Assembly (NCBI RefSeq): GCF_014648115.1
Contig: NZ_BMQM01000016.1
Coordinates: 31,514 to 95,513 of the forward strand
Direction of reading: 5' to 3'
Length of the DNA: 64,000 nt
Source of the DNA: Deinococcus seoulensis
GTDB taxonomy: Bacteria > Deinococcota > Deinococci > Deinococcales > Deinococcaceae
Shown: positions 17,219 through 33,987 of the stretch, piece after piece
Numbering within the stretch: the first letter of the stretch is position 1
Layout of the letters: every line of letters begins with the position of its first letter
Made by a program: the position numbers and the translations under genes
The notes under the pieces: model-generated
Databases searched by the model: none
What the model saw: the letters and a program-made list of their open reading frames with translations, nothing else
What the model was told of the DNA's origin: nothing

Positions 17219-18253
17219 TCAGTCGCGGCGCAGGTAGGCCAGCATCAGGTCACCCGTGGCGCGCAGGGCGTCGGTGTGCGTGCGCTCGTAGGCGTGACTG
17301 GCGTCCACGCCCGGCCCGATCAGCGCCACCGGGTAGTCCCCACCGGCCCGCCACGCCGCCGTGCCGTCCGAGGCGTAGAAGGGGTAGATGTCCACCCGCA
17401 GGTCCAGCCCGGCCGTGCGGGCCGCGGCGCGCAGCCGGTTCCCGAGCGCGTGATCGTACGGCCCGCCGCCATCTGCCACGCACAGCGTCACGTGATGCTC
17501 GCTGCTGGTCTGCCCGTCCCCGACTGCCGCCATGTCCACGGCGATCAGTTCGTCGGTGTGCGCGGGAATGCCGGTGGCCGCGCCGTGCCCGACCTCCTCG
17601 TACGTGGTGATGTGAAAGGCCGCCGTGACGCCCGCCGGGCGGGCCAGCAGCTCGCGCGTGACCGCCAGGAACACCGCGACCGCCGCCTTGTTGTCCAGGT
17701 GGCGGGCCTTCACGTACCCGCTGCCGGTCACGCGGGGCCGCGCGTCGAAACTCACGAAGTCGCCCACGGCCACGCCCAGCGCGTGCACGTCCCGCGCGCC
17801 GAACACCGGTTCGTCCAGCCGGACCTCCATGACGGCCGCCTCGCGCTTGAGTTCACGCAGGGCCGCGCCGTGCACGTGCGTGCTCTGGCGGACGTTCACG
17901 ACCGTGCCCGTCAGTTCCTGCCCGGCCTGCGTGTGCACGCGCACGTCCTCGCCCTCCACGGTCGCCCAGTCGTACCCGCCCAGCCCCCACAGCCGCAACC
18001 GGCCGCTGTCCTTGACGCCCTTGACCATCGCGCCCAGCGTGTCCACGTGCCCGCTGAACGTCACGTGCCCCTCGCCCGTGCCCGGCACCTCCCAGGTCAG
18101 CGCGCCCTTGCGGGTCCGGCGGGATGGCACGCCCAGCGCCCGCAACTCGGATTCGATCAGGGTCACGGCGCGGTCCGTGAAGCCCGTCGGGCTGGGCGTG
18201 TCCAGCAGGCGCACCAGCACGTCCAGGGTGTACTCAAGGTTCAGGTCGCTCAC
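17219..18253 (-). CDS. M42-family metallo-aminopeptidase
   Basis: M42 peptidases are two-metal aminopeptidases that form large dodecameric shells. The 344-residue protein shows the metal ligands in order: His in FSGHVDTLG (residue 69), Asp in ARHLDNKAAV, the Glu pair in TTYEEVGHG, Asp in IAVDMAAVG and the final His in AYERTHTDAL. The GTG start overlaps the stop of the isochorismatase-like gene (GTGA), so the two are co-translated. It probably trims peptides in the cytosol. Confidence 0.9.
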   Translation of the reverse strand: MSDLNLEYTLDVLVRLLDTPSPTGFTDRAVTLIESELRALGVPSRRTRKGALTWEVPGTGEGHVTFSGHVDTLGAMVKGVKDSGRLRLWGLGGYDWATVEGEDVRVHTQAGQELTGTVVNVRQSTHVHGAALRELKREAAVMEVRLDEPVFGARDVHALGVAVGDFVSFDARPRVTGSGYVKARHLDNKAAVAVFLAVTRELLARPAGVTAAFHITTYEEVGHGAATGIPAHTDELIAVDMAAVGDGQTSSEHHVTLCVADGGGPYDHALGNRLRAAARTAGLDLRVDIYPFYASDGTAAWRAGGDYPVALIGPGVDASHAYERTHTDALRATGDLMLAYLRRD

Positions 18254-18663
18254 GCCGGCACCACCACGTCCGACACCGCGAACCCCTCCGCCTGCGCGGA
18301 CGCCAGGGTCGCCGCGAGTTCCGGGGTGCCCGGCAGCGCCAGCACGTGCAGGGTCCGCACGGCGCGCCCGTGCAGCTGCGCGGCCAGTTCCGAACCCTCG
18401 AAGGCGTCCGGGCGGGCGGCGCGGACCAGCACGTCGCCCTGCTCGGCCCGGAAGTCCGGGTGCAGCGTCCAGGCTTTCGAGAAGGTCTCCCAGTCCGCGC
18501 CGCGCGGCGCGTCCCACTGCACGAACGCCACCAGCCACCCGGCCGCGCGGGCCTCGTCCACGTGGTGCGCCCAGTCGCGCGCCAGCGCCCGCTCGTCGCT
18601 GCGGTCCTCCAGGTCGTGACGCTGCGCGTTCAGCAGCAGCAGGGCGTTCGGGGTGAGGGTCAT
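18250..18663 (-). CDS. Degenerate isochorismatase-fold protein, probably inactive
   Basis: The 137-residue protein follows the cysteine hydrolase fold: an N-terminal strand LLLLNAQ, a helix-strand AGWLVAFVQWD, VRAARPDAFEGSELAAQL and a final Rossmann-like half. The catalytic triad of the family (Asp, Lys, Cys) is missing: Asn12 stands where DxQ is expected, Ala82 where VRK has Lys, and the protein has no cysteine at all. It is therefore unlikely to be a hydrolase and may be a regulator or partner of the co-translated M42 peptidase. ATG is preceded by TATTCT (minus, 18671-18676) and seven bases, a leaderless start. Confidence 0.75.
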   Translation of the reverse strand: MTLTPNALLLLNAQRHDLEDRSDERALARDWAHHVDEARAAGWLVAFVQWDAPRGADWETFSKAWTLHPDFRAEQGDVLVRAARPDAFEGSELAAQLHGRAVRTLHVLALPGTPELAATLASAQAEGFAVSDVVVPA

Positions 18664-18713
18664 GCCGCCCAGAATAAGGCAGCGATCCCGTGCGGGGCGG
18701 GAACAGGAGCCGG

Positions 18714-19646
18714 TCAGGGGCGCAGCACGAGCTTGCCGACCGTGCGGCCCGTCTGCTGGGCGCGGTGCGCGTCGGCCACCTGCGCCAGCGGGAACACCTG
18801 GCTGACGTGCGAGCGCAGTTGCCCGGCCGCGACCAGCCGCACGAGTTCGTTCAGGTGCGCGCGCGACGGGTACACCAGAATCCGGGTGGCGTGCACGCCC
18901 CGCTCCTGCGCCAGTGCCTCGGACGGCGCGGCCGTGATGGACACCAGCCACCCGCCGGGGCGGATCACCGCGAACGAGCGGTCCGTGGTGTCGCCGCCAA
19001 CCGTGTCGAACACGGCGTCCACGTCCTGCACCTGCTGCTCGAAGGGCCGCGCGCGGTAATCCACGACCTCGTCGGCCCCCAGACCCCGCACGAAGTCCAC
19101 GTTCCCGGCCGAGGCGGTGGCGATCACGTGCGCGCCGCGCGCGCGGGCCAGCTGCACCGCGTAGTGCCCGACACCCCCGGCACCCGCGTGGATCAGGACG
19201 CGCTGACCGGCGCGCAGGTCCATCCTCTCCAGCGCCTGATGCGCGGTCAGGGCGGCCAGGGTCATGGCGGCGGCGTCCTCGTGACTCAGCGCGGCGGGTT
19301 TCAGGGTGATGTCCGCCGCGCGGGCCAGGACGTACCCGGCGTAGGCGCCGGGCAACTGCGGGAAGGCCAGCATGCCGAACACCTCGTCACCGGCCGCGAA
19401 CTCCATCACGTACGGCCCGACTGCCTCGATCACGCCGGACACGTCCCAGCCCAGCACGACCGGGAATTCCTTCAGCGGCCCCCCGGCGCGCCACTTGGTG
19501 TCCACGGGGTTGATGCTGATCGCCTGCACGCGCACGAGCACCTCGCCCAGGCCGGGCGTGGGGACGGGACGGGTGGCGGGTTGCAGGACTTCGGGGCCGC
19601 CGGGCTGCTGGATTTCCATGACGGTCATGGTCTTGGGAATGGACAT
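18714..19646 (-). CDS. NAD(P)-dependent quinone oxidoreductase-like protein (MDR family)
   Basis: A 310-residue medium-chain dehydrogenase. The GroES-like N-terminal half has SINPVDTKWRAG and FPVVLGWDVSGVIEAVG; the Rossmann half has HAGAGGVGHYAVQLARARGA for NADPH. No structural or catalytic zinc cysteines are present, which places it in the quinone oxidoreductase branch. It reduces quinones or reactive enals. AGGAG precedes ATG 19646 by a short spacer. It is divergent from an HxlR regulator with a candidate operator between them, as in YodB- or QorR-controlled systems. Confidence 0.88.
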   Translation of the reverse strand: MSIPKTMTVMEIQQPGGPEVLQPATRPVPTPGLGEVLVRVQAISINPVDTKWRAGGPLKEFPVVLGWDVSGVIEAVGPYVMEFAAGDEVFGMLAFPQLPGAYAGYVLARAADITLKPAALSHEDAAAMTLAALTAHQALERMDLRAGQRVLIHAGAGGVGHYAVQLARARGAHVIATASAGNVDFVRGLGADEVVDYRARPFEQQVQDVDAVFDTVGGDTTDRSFAVIRPGGWLVSITAAPSEALAQERGVHATRILVYPSRAHLNELVRLVAAGQLRSHVSQVFPLAQVADAHRAQQTGRTVGKLVLRP

Positions 19647-19773
19647 GGGAACTCCTGCGGCGGGTCCGCCCGGAGGCGGCCGCCGTTCTGAACGCGGAGA
19701 AGGGGAGGGGAGGCAGGCGGGCGGTTTCCCCCTGCGGTGCCCCCAGTCTGCCAGGGTACCCACGCCTTGCCAA

Positions 19774-19800
19774 GTACGTACACTTCCGGTAGGTACGCAC
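19774..19800. promoter_or_regulatory. Candidate HxlR operator
   Basis: GTACGTAC and GTAGGTAC are spaced about one and a half helical turns apart between the quinone oxidoreductase and hxlR-like starts. HxlR/YodB regulators bind GTAC-type inverted half-sites, so this is the best candidate for the control site of both genes. Confidence 0.5.
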
Positions 19801-19833
19801 ATTCTGGGAACTGTGGACTGCTAACCTGCGGGC

Positions 19834-20208
19834 ATGACCGCGCCCGCCGAACCGCCCGCACCTGCTGCCCCCCTGCCCTGTCCCGTCACGACCACCGTGG
19901 CCGTCATCGGCGGGAAGTGGAAGGCCGTGGCGATCTACCACCTGCTGGGCGGGCCGCGCCGCTTCTCGGAGTTGCAGCGGCGCATGCCGGGCGTCACGCA
20001 GCGCATGCTGACCCTGCAACTGCGGGAACTGGAAGCCGATGGACTGGTCCACCGCGAGGTCTACCCGCAGGTACCGCCGAAAGTCGAGTACTCGCTGACC
20101 CCGCTGGGCCTGACGCTGGAACCCATCGTGCGCGCCATGCTGGCCTGGGGGGCCGCGTACCGCGAACGCGACAGCCAGCCCGGCCAGTCTGATACCGACT
20201 CCGATTGA
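19834..20208 (+). CDS. HxlR-family transcriptional regulator
   Basis: The 124-residue protein has a single winged helix: KWKAVAIYHLLGGPRRFSELQRRMPGVTQRMLTLQLRELEADGLV (in outline, residues 28-72) with the HxlR wing PPKVEYSLTPLG. A conserved-type Cys16 before the domain (LPCPVTTT) matches the redox- or quinone-sensing Cys of YodB and QorR. ATG is preceded by TAACCT (19822-19827) and six bases, leaderless. The last residues SDTDSD and the stop codon are encoded by the inserted half-repeat, so the native C terminus has been changed. Confidence 0.9.
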   Translation: MTAPAEPPAPAAPLPCPVTTTVAVIGGKWKAVAIYHLLGGPRRFSELQRRMPGVTQRMLTLQLRELEADGLVHREVYPQVPPKVEYSLTPLGLTLEPIVRAMLAWGAAYRERDSQPGQSDTDSD

Positions 20209-20241
20209 ATGGCTTATAAAGCCGTTCAATCGGAGTCCGTA
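20193..20241. repeat. Dispersed repeat, copy 5 (half element, 49-bp palindrome)
   Basis: Only the left terminus and hairpin A remain: TACCGACTCCGATTGAA with the complement TTCAATCGGAGTCCGTA around GGCTTATAAAGCC. It sits between two convergent genes: it encodes the end of the HxlR protein on one side and abuts the fabI stop (TCA, 20242-20244) on the other. Flanks are TGA and TCA. Confidence 0.85.
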
Positions 20242-21030
20242 TCAGTTCTCGATCTTCATGGCCATGATGCTGGAGCCTGCGTCCACGTACACGGTCTGCC
20301 CGGTCATGCCGCTGCCCAGGTCGGAAAGCAGGAACAGGGCGAGCTTGCCGACCTCGTCGGGTGTGGCGTTGCGGCCCAGCGGGGCGGCCTCGGCGGCTTT
20401 CTCGTACATGGTGCCGAATCCGGGGATGGAGCGGGCCGCGATGGTCCGCATGGGGCCGGCGCTGATGGTGTTCACGCGCACGTCGGCGGCGCCCATCTCG
20501 CTGGCGAGGTAGCGGGTGGTGGCTTCCAGCGCGGCCTTGGCGACGCCCATCACGTTGTACTTGGGCACGACTTTCTGCGAGGCGTGGTAGGTGAGGCTGA
20601 TCACGCTGCCGCCGGGGCGCAGCAGGGTCTCGGCGTGCCGGCAGGTGGAGACCAGCGTGTACGCGCTGACGTTCAGGGCGGTGTTCCAGTCGGCTTCGGT
20701 GGTGTCCAGGAACCGGCCGTCCATGGCGGCGCGCGGCGCGAACGCGATGGAATGCACCAGGTAGTCCAGCCCCCCGAATTCGTCTTTCACGCGGCCGAAC
20801 AGGGCACTCAGGTCGTCCTCGCTGGTGGCGTCGGCCTGCTGGGTCCAGACGTTCTCGTGTCCGGCGAGCAGTTTGTCGAGTTCGCCTTTCAGGCGTTCGC
20901 CCTGGTACGAGAAGCCCACGCGGCACCCGGCCGCCAGAAGCTGCTGCGCGATGGCCCAGCCGAGGCTGCGTGCGTTCGCCACGCCCATCACCAGGGCCGT
21001 CTTGCCGCTCAAGTCAATGCTGACACTCAT
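20242..21030 (-). CDS. fabI: Enoyl-[acyl-carrier-protein] reductase FabI
   Basis: FabI does the last reduction of each cycle of fatty acid elongation with NADH. The 262-residue short-chain dehydrogenase has the modified cofactor motif GVANARSLGWAIA (residues 16-28), LVHSIAFAPR and the catalytic pair Tyr158 and Lys165 (YNVMGVAK). SAGPMRTIAARSIPGF forms the substrate loop. Length and motifs are standard. ATG 21030 is chosen because the downstream sequence begins MSVSIDLSGKTALVMG. The stop codon coincides with the flank of the half-repeat. Confidence 0.96.
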   Translation of the reverse strand: MSVSIDLSGKTALVMGVANARSLGWAIAQQLLAAGCRVGFSYQGERLKGELDKLLAGHENVWTQQADATSEDDLSALFGRVKDEFGGLDYLVHSIAFAPRAAMDGRFLDTTEADWNTALNVSAYTLVSTCRHAETLLRPGGSVISLTYHASQKVVPKYNVMGVAKAALEATTRYLASEMGAADVRVNTISAGPMRTIAARSIPGFGTMYEKAAEAAPLGRNATPDEVGKLALFLLSDLGSGMTGQTVYVDAGSSIMAMKIEN

Positions 21031-21174
21031 GGGGGGGACTCTAGCAACCCGCGCGGGCGCCTGCTGAAGCGGGTGCAAAACGTCCCCGTCCGGGCCGGGC
21101 GCGGGCGGGGGCGTTCACTGCATGAAGGCCGCATCCCCCGGTGTGGGACTTGACGCGTCAGAATCCGGTGAGAG

Positions 21175-21966
21175 ATGACCCTGCATACTGAACGCCTGAT
21201 GCTGATCCGCGCGCCGCACCTCACTGCGCCGCACGCCTTCACGACGCGTGCTGGTGGCGTGTCCACCGGTCCCTACGGTGGGCTGAACCTCGACGACCGT
21301 GAAGACGACCCCGCGCACGTGCAGGAAAACCGCCAGCGGCTGTGCGCGGCGCTGGGGTTCACGCCCGCCCAGGTGGCCCGCCTGACCCAGGTGCACGGCA
21401 CCGACGTCGTGCACGCCCGCAGCGGTGGCCACTGGACCGGGGACGCCCTGGTCACCGCCGACGCCGGGGTGCTGCTGGCCATCGGCACCGCCGACTGCTA
21501 CCCGCTGCTGCTGCACGACCCGCACGCCGGGGTGATCGGCGCCGCGCACGCCGGCTGGAAGGGCACGCTGGGCCGCGTGGCCGCCCGCACCGTGCAGGCC
21601 ATGACCGACCTGGGCGCCGACCCGGCCCGCATCCTGGCCGCTGTCGGTCCCGGCATCCGCGCCGCCGCGTACCCGGTCGGCGAGGAGGTCGCGCTGGCCT
21701 TCGCGCAGGAGGGCCTGGGCGCGCATGTGGGCGCCGACGAGGACGAACTGCGCGGTGATCCCACCTGGCACCTGGATCTGGCCGGAGCGAACCGCGCGGT
21801 GCTGCGCGGGGCGGGCGTGCCGGACGCGCAGGTGTGGGTCAGTGGCCGCTGCTCGACCGAGGCGGACTTCTACTCGTACCGCCGCGACGCGGGCCGCACC
21901 GGGCGCATGTGGGCCGTGATCGGCCAGCACGCCCTGCGTGACGCTCCGGCGCGGGGGCAGGCGTGA
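21175..21966 (+). CDS. pgeF: Peptidoglycan editing factor / purine nucleoside phosphorylase PgeF (laccase domain)
   Basis: A 263-residue YfiH-type protein. The zinc-site ligands appear in TQVHGTDVV, GTADCYPLLL and IGAAHAGWKGTLGRV; the C-terminal RCSTEADFYSYRRDAGRTGRMWAVI closes the family signature. Members act on purine nucleosides and limit misincorporation in peptidoglycan precursors in E. coli. Length is normal. GTGAGAG precedes ATG 21175. It is translated together with the following HAD gene through a GTGA overlap. Confidence 0.93.
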   Translation: MTLHTERLMLIRAPHLTAPHAFTTRAGGVSTGPYGGLNLDDREDDPAHVQENRQRLCAALGFTPAQVARLTQVHGTDVVHARSGGHWTGDALVTADAGVLLAIGTADCYPLLLHDPHAGVIGAAHAGWKGTLGRVAARTVQAMTDLGADPARILAAVGPGIRAAAYPVGEEVALAFAQEGLGAHVGADEDELRGDPTWHLDLAGANRAVLRGAGVPDAQVWVSGRCSTEADFYSYRRDAGRTGRMWAVIGQHALRDAPARGQA

Positions 21967-22469
21967 GTCTGCTGCGCCCCCGCGACGTGATCGACCACGT
22001 CACTCACCTGACACCGGAATTCCTGGCCGACCGGGGCCTGCACGGCCTGCTGCTGGACCTGGACAACACCCTGGTCCCGTACGGCAGTTACGACGCGCAG
22101 GGCGTGGCCAGCACCCTGGCCTGGGTCCGCGACCTGAAAATCGCGGGCGTGGGCCTGTACCTGCTGAGCAACGCCACCGGGCGGCGCGCGGCGTTCTGGC
22201 TGGACAAACTGGAATTCCAGGGTGTCGGACTGGCCGGGAAGCCCAATCCCCGCGCCTTCCGCCGCGCCCTGAGCGAACTGCACCTCCCGGCGCATCAGGT
22301 GGGCATGGTCGGCGATCAACTGTTCACGGACGTGCTGGGCGGCAACCTGAGCGGCATGCACACCATCCTGGTGCGCCCCCTGGCCACAAACGCCCTCCCT
22401 CATACCCGCGTGGCCCGCCGCCTGGAACGCGCCGTCCTGAAACGGTACGGGCACGACTGGAATCACTGA
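21963..22469 (+). CDS. YqeG-family HAD phosphatase
   Basis: The 168-residue protein has the HAD nucleophile motif LLLDLDNTLVPYG (Asp32 and Asp34), the Ser motif YLLSNATG and the late motif MVGDQLFTDVLGGN. The mixture is that of subfamily IIIA phosphatases of the YqeG group, which includes phosphatidylglycerophosphate phosphatases; that substrate is therefore possible but not shown. GTG start overlaps the pgeF stop. Confidence 0.92.
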   Translation: MSLLRPRDVIDHVTHLTPEFLADRGLHGLLLDLDNTLVPYGSYDAQGVASTLAWVRDLKIAGVGLYLLSNATGRRAAFWLDKLEFQGVGLAGKPNPRAFRRALSELHLPAHQVGMVGDQLFTDVLGGNLSGMHTILVRPLATNALPHTRVARRLERAVLKRYGHDWNH

Positions 22470-22588
22470 CATGACACGGCCCACCGCTCCGCCCGCCCGC
22501 GGCCCACGCCTTCCTTCCTCATCTTCCTGCACTCTGCACGTTCCCTCACGCCGCGCGGCCCGACCGGGTCTGAACAAGGAGACACAAC

Positions 22589-25267
<2,679 letters not shown>

Positions 25268-25319
25268 GCTCCTCCGCGTCCGCCCCCTGCCCGCCCCACG
25301 TTCCCCCCGAGGTACCCCC

Positions 25320-26609
25320 ATGACCCAGCCCGCCGCCGACATCACCGACATCCTGCGTTTCGCCGCCGACAAGGGCGCGTCCGACGTGATCCTCACCGTC
25401 GGGCTCGCCCCGCAGTTCAAGTTGCAGGGCGTGTACGACTCGCAGGGCTTCGCGGAACTGGCCCCCACCGAGACCCGCAAACTGATGTACTCCATGATGA
25501 ACGAGAAGCAGCAGCGCACCTTCGAGGAACGCCGCGAACTGGACTTCTCGTTCGCGCTGGGTGAGAAGGCCCGCTTCCGCGTGAACGCCTTCATGCAGCG
25601 CGGCAACGTGGGCGGCGTGCTGCGACTGATTCCCACCAAGATCAAGAGCGCCCAGGAGATGGGCCTCCCGCAGAACGTCATCGACATCGCCAACGCGCCG
25701 CGCGGCCTGGTGCTCGTGACCGGCCCGACCGGTTCGGGGAAATCCACCACGCTGGCCGCCATGATCGACTACATCAACACCACCAAGCGGCTGCACATCA
25801 TGACCATCGAGGACCCCATCGAGTTCATGCACACGCACAAGCAGTCGATCATCAACCAGCGTGAGGTCGGCGCGGACACCATGAGCTTCAACGACGCCCT
25901 GCGCGCCGTGCTGCGTCAGGCGCCCGACGTGATCCTGGTCGGCGAAATGCGCGACTACGAGACCATCAAGGCCGCCGTGACCGCCGCCGAGACCGGACAC
26001 CTCGTGATGGGCACCCTGCACACCAACTCCGCGCCGGAATCCATCGACCGTATCGTGGACGTGTTCCCCGAGGAGCAGCAGGAGCAGATCCGCGTGCAGC
26101 TCGCCAACAACCTCGTGGCCGTCATGACGCAGCAGCTGCTGCCCCGCCTGGACGGCCAGGGCCGCATCCTGGCGTACGAACTGCTGATCGCCAACCCCGC
26201 CGTGCGCGCCCTGATCCGCGAGGGCAAGACCTACCAGATCACCTCCGTCATGCAGACCGGCGCGCGCGAGGGCATGGTCACCATGGACGCCTTCCTGGCG
26301 AACCTGTACCGCCGCCGCGTGATCTCCTTCGACATCGGCGTCGAGCGCGCCGTGGACAGCAAGGAATTCGCCCGCCTCGCCAACGACCCCACCGTCGGAA
26401 CCGCCGGAGGCAGCGCCGCCGCGCCCGCCGGGTACGGCAGCGCGCCCGTGGCGGGCTTCGCGCCCAGCAGCACCCCCGCGCCCGGCGGGTACGCGGGCCG
26501 TGACGCCGGACGCGGCGCCGACGTGGGCCGCGCCGATGTGGGCCGCGGCGCGGGCACCACCAGCACCCCGGAAATGGGCGGCGGTACCGGCGGCTACGGA
26601 CGCCGCTGA
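25320..26609 (+). CDS. pilT: Type IV pilus retraction ATPase PilT
   Basis: PilT drives pilus retraction, needed for twitching and DNA uptake. The 429-residue protein has ADKGASDVILTVG at the N terminus, Walker A GPTGSGKS (from residue 135), Asp and His boxes, Walker B ILVGEMRDYE, HLVMGTLHTNSAPE, and the AVRALIREGK segment near residue 300, equivalent to the AIRNLIRE motif of PilT. The tail beyond about residue 355 is Gly/Ala/Pro-rich and not conserved. It is expressed with pilB and ends at a long bidirectional terminator. Confidence 0.95.
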   Translation: MTQPAADITDILRFAADKGASDVILTVGLAPQFKLQGVYDSQGFAELAPTETRKLMYSMMNEKQQRTFEERRELDFSFALGEKARFRVNAFMQRGNVGGVLRLIPTKIKSAQEMGLPQNVIDIANAPRGLVLVTGPTGSGKSTTLAAMIDYINTTKRLHIMTIEDPIEFMHTHKQSIINQREVGADTMSFNDALRAVLRQAPDVILVGEMRDYETIKAAVTAAETGHLVMGTLHTNSAPESIDRIVDVFPEEQQEQIRVQLANNLVAVMTQQLLPRLDGQGRILAYELLIANPAVRALIREGKTYQITSVMQTGAREGMVTMDAFLANLYRRRVISFDIGVERAVDSKEFARLANDPTVGTAGGSAAAPAGYGSAPVAGFAPSSTPAPGGYAGRDAGRGADVGRADVGRGAGTTSTPEMGGGTGGYGRR

Positions 26610-26618
26610 CCCACCCGA

Positions 26619-26663
26619 CCACAGGAACGTCCCCCCAGTCAGACCGGGGGGACGTTCCTGTGG
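26619..26663. terminator. Bidirectional terminator between pilT and lon
   Basis: A perfect 18-bp stem (CCACAGGAACGTCCCCCC and its complement) with a 9-nt loop lies between the convergent genes. No T-run is present. Confidence 0.85.
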
Positions 26664-26688
26664 TGCGCTCTGTTGTGGCGCCGGGTGC

Positions 26689-29124
<2,436 letters not shown>

Positions 29125-29168
29125 GCTTGCTCCTTACGGCCACGCCACTGCGGGCGCGGGAATGGTTG

Positions 29169-29174
29169 AGTGTA
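29169..29174 (-). promoter_or_regulatory. Probable -10 box of lon
   Basis: TACACT on the minus strand, 45 bases before the lon ATG, leaving room for a leader with AAGGAG. Confidence 0.4.
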
Positions 29175-29262
29175 ACGCGGGGGCTACGGTAGACGACACC
29201 CCCGCACGGTGTCCCAGAAGTGTAGGGACGCGGGCGGGGGCTCGCTGTAATCTCTGTTGCGT

Positions 29263-31073
<1,811 letters not shown>

Positions 31074-31209
31074 GGCAGCGATTATCGCACGGCGCACGAA
31101 AGGGAACGTAGGCGAACCCAGACTTGCCCGCATGCGCAAGAGGCAGACGGCCCGCGCACGCTGCGCCGCCCTGACCGCAGCATCCTCGCCCACATGCGCC
31201 CCACACACG

Positions 31210-31233
31210 AAAAAGCTCCCCTGCATGGGGAGC
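31210..31233 (-). terminator. Intrinsic terminator of the RNase J gene
   Basis: On the minus strand GCTCCCC-atgca-GGGGAGC is followed by five T, 36 bp after the rnj stop. Confidence 0.88.
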
Positions 31234-31268
31234 CTTCCTGGCCGCGCGAACGCCGTTCAGTCCCGCGT

Positions 31269-32945
<1,677 letters not shown>

Positions 32946-33079
32946 GGGTACTCCGGGTGCCTGTCGCGTTGACGCGGGCGGGTTGTGTGAGACGGCGGGG
33001 CCTGGAATGCGGCCTGAGTGCGGTTCATGCGGTTGTGTCGTTCGGTCCCCCGGAAATGCCGGGTGTGGGGTCGGAACGC

Positions 33080-33096
33080 GGTAGGTTCAACCTACC
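33080..33096. promoter_or_regulatory. Palindrome in the rnj / response regulator intergenic region
   Basis: GGTAGGTT-C-AACCTACC is a perfect inverted repeat, 135 bp upstream of the rnj start and 215 bp upstream of the regulator. On either strand it offers TAGGTT, a possible -10 box. Confidence 0.5.
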
Positions 33097-33206
33097 ACAC
33101 CGGGCTGGGCGCCGCCGTTCCCCCTGTTCGCGTTCCCCCTGTCCGCGCGCCGGGCTGGGCACGGCCCGGTCCCCCACGCCTGTCCCCACGCGGCGTGTGC
33201 AGCGGG

Positions 33207-33270
33207 GCATGTCAGCAGGAGTGCATGTCAGCGGCGGGGCATGTCCGGCGGGGGGCATGTAAAGGGAAGC
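33207..33270. repeat. Four 16-bp iterons upstream of the response regulator
   Basis: GCATGT begins at 33207, 33223, 33239 and 33255, exactly 16 bases apart. The first two copies share GCATGTCAGC and the third GCATGTC. The array ends about 30 bases before the -10 box of the response regulator, in the position of activator sites. Confidence 0.7.
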
Positions 33271-33297
33271 TGATGACGGCGCGGCGCGGCAAAGCGG

Positions 33298-33303
33298 TAT
33301 CAT
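33298..33303 (+). promoter_or_regulatory. -10 box of the response regulator
   Basis: TATCAT seven bases before the GTG start, a leaderless arrangement; no -35 box is recognisable, so activation from upstream is plausible. Confidence 0.65.
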
Positions 33304-33310
33304 TCGCGGC

Positions 33311-33976
<666 letters not shown>

Positions 33977-33987
33977 GGCAGGCCCCC

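Noticed and set aside
20193..20241. Half-repeat as an ordinary Rho-independent terminator between hxlR-like and fabI
   Set aside because: The hairpin is the left half of the dispersed repeat, and neither strand has a T-run after the stem; a terminating effect is possible but not shown.
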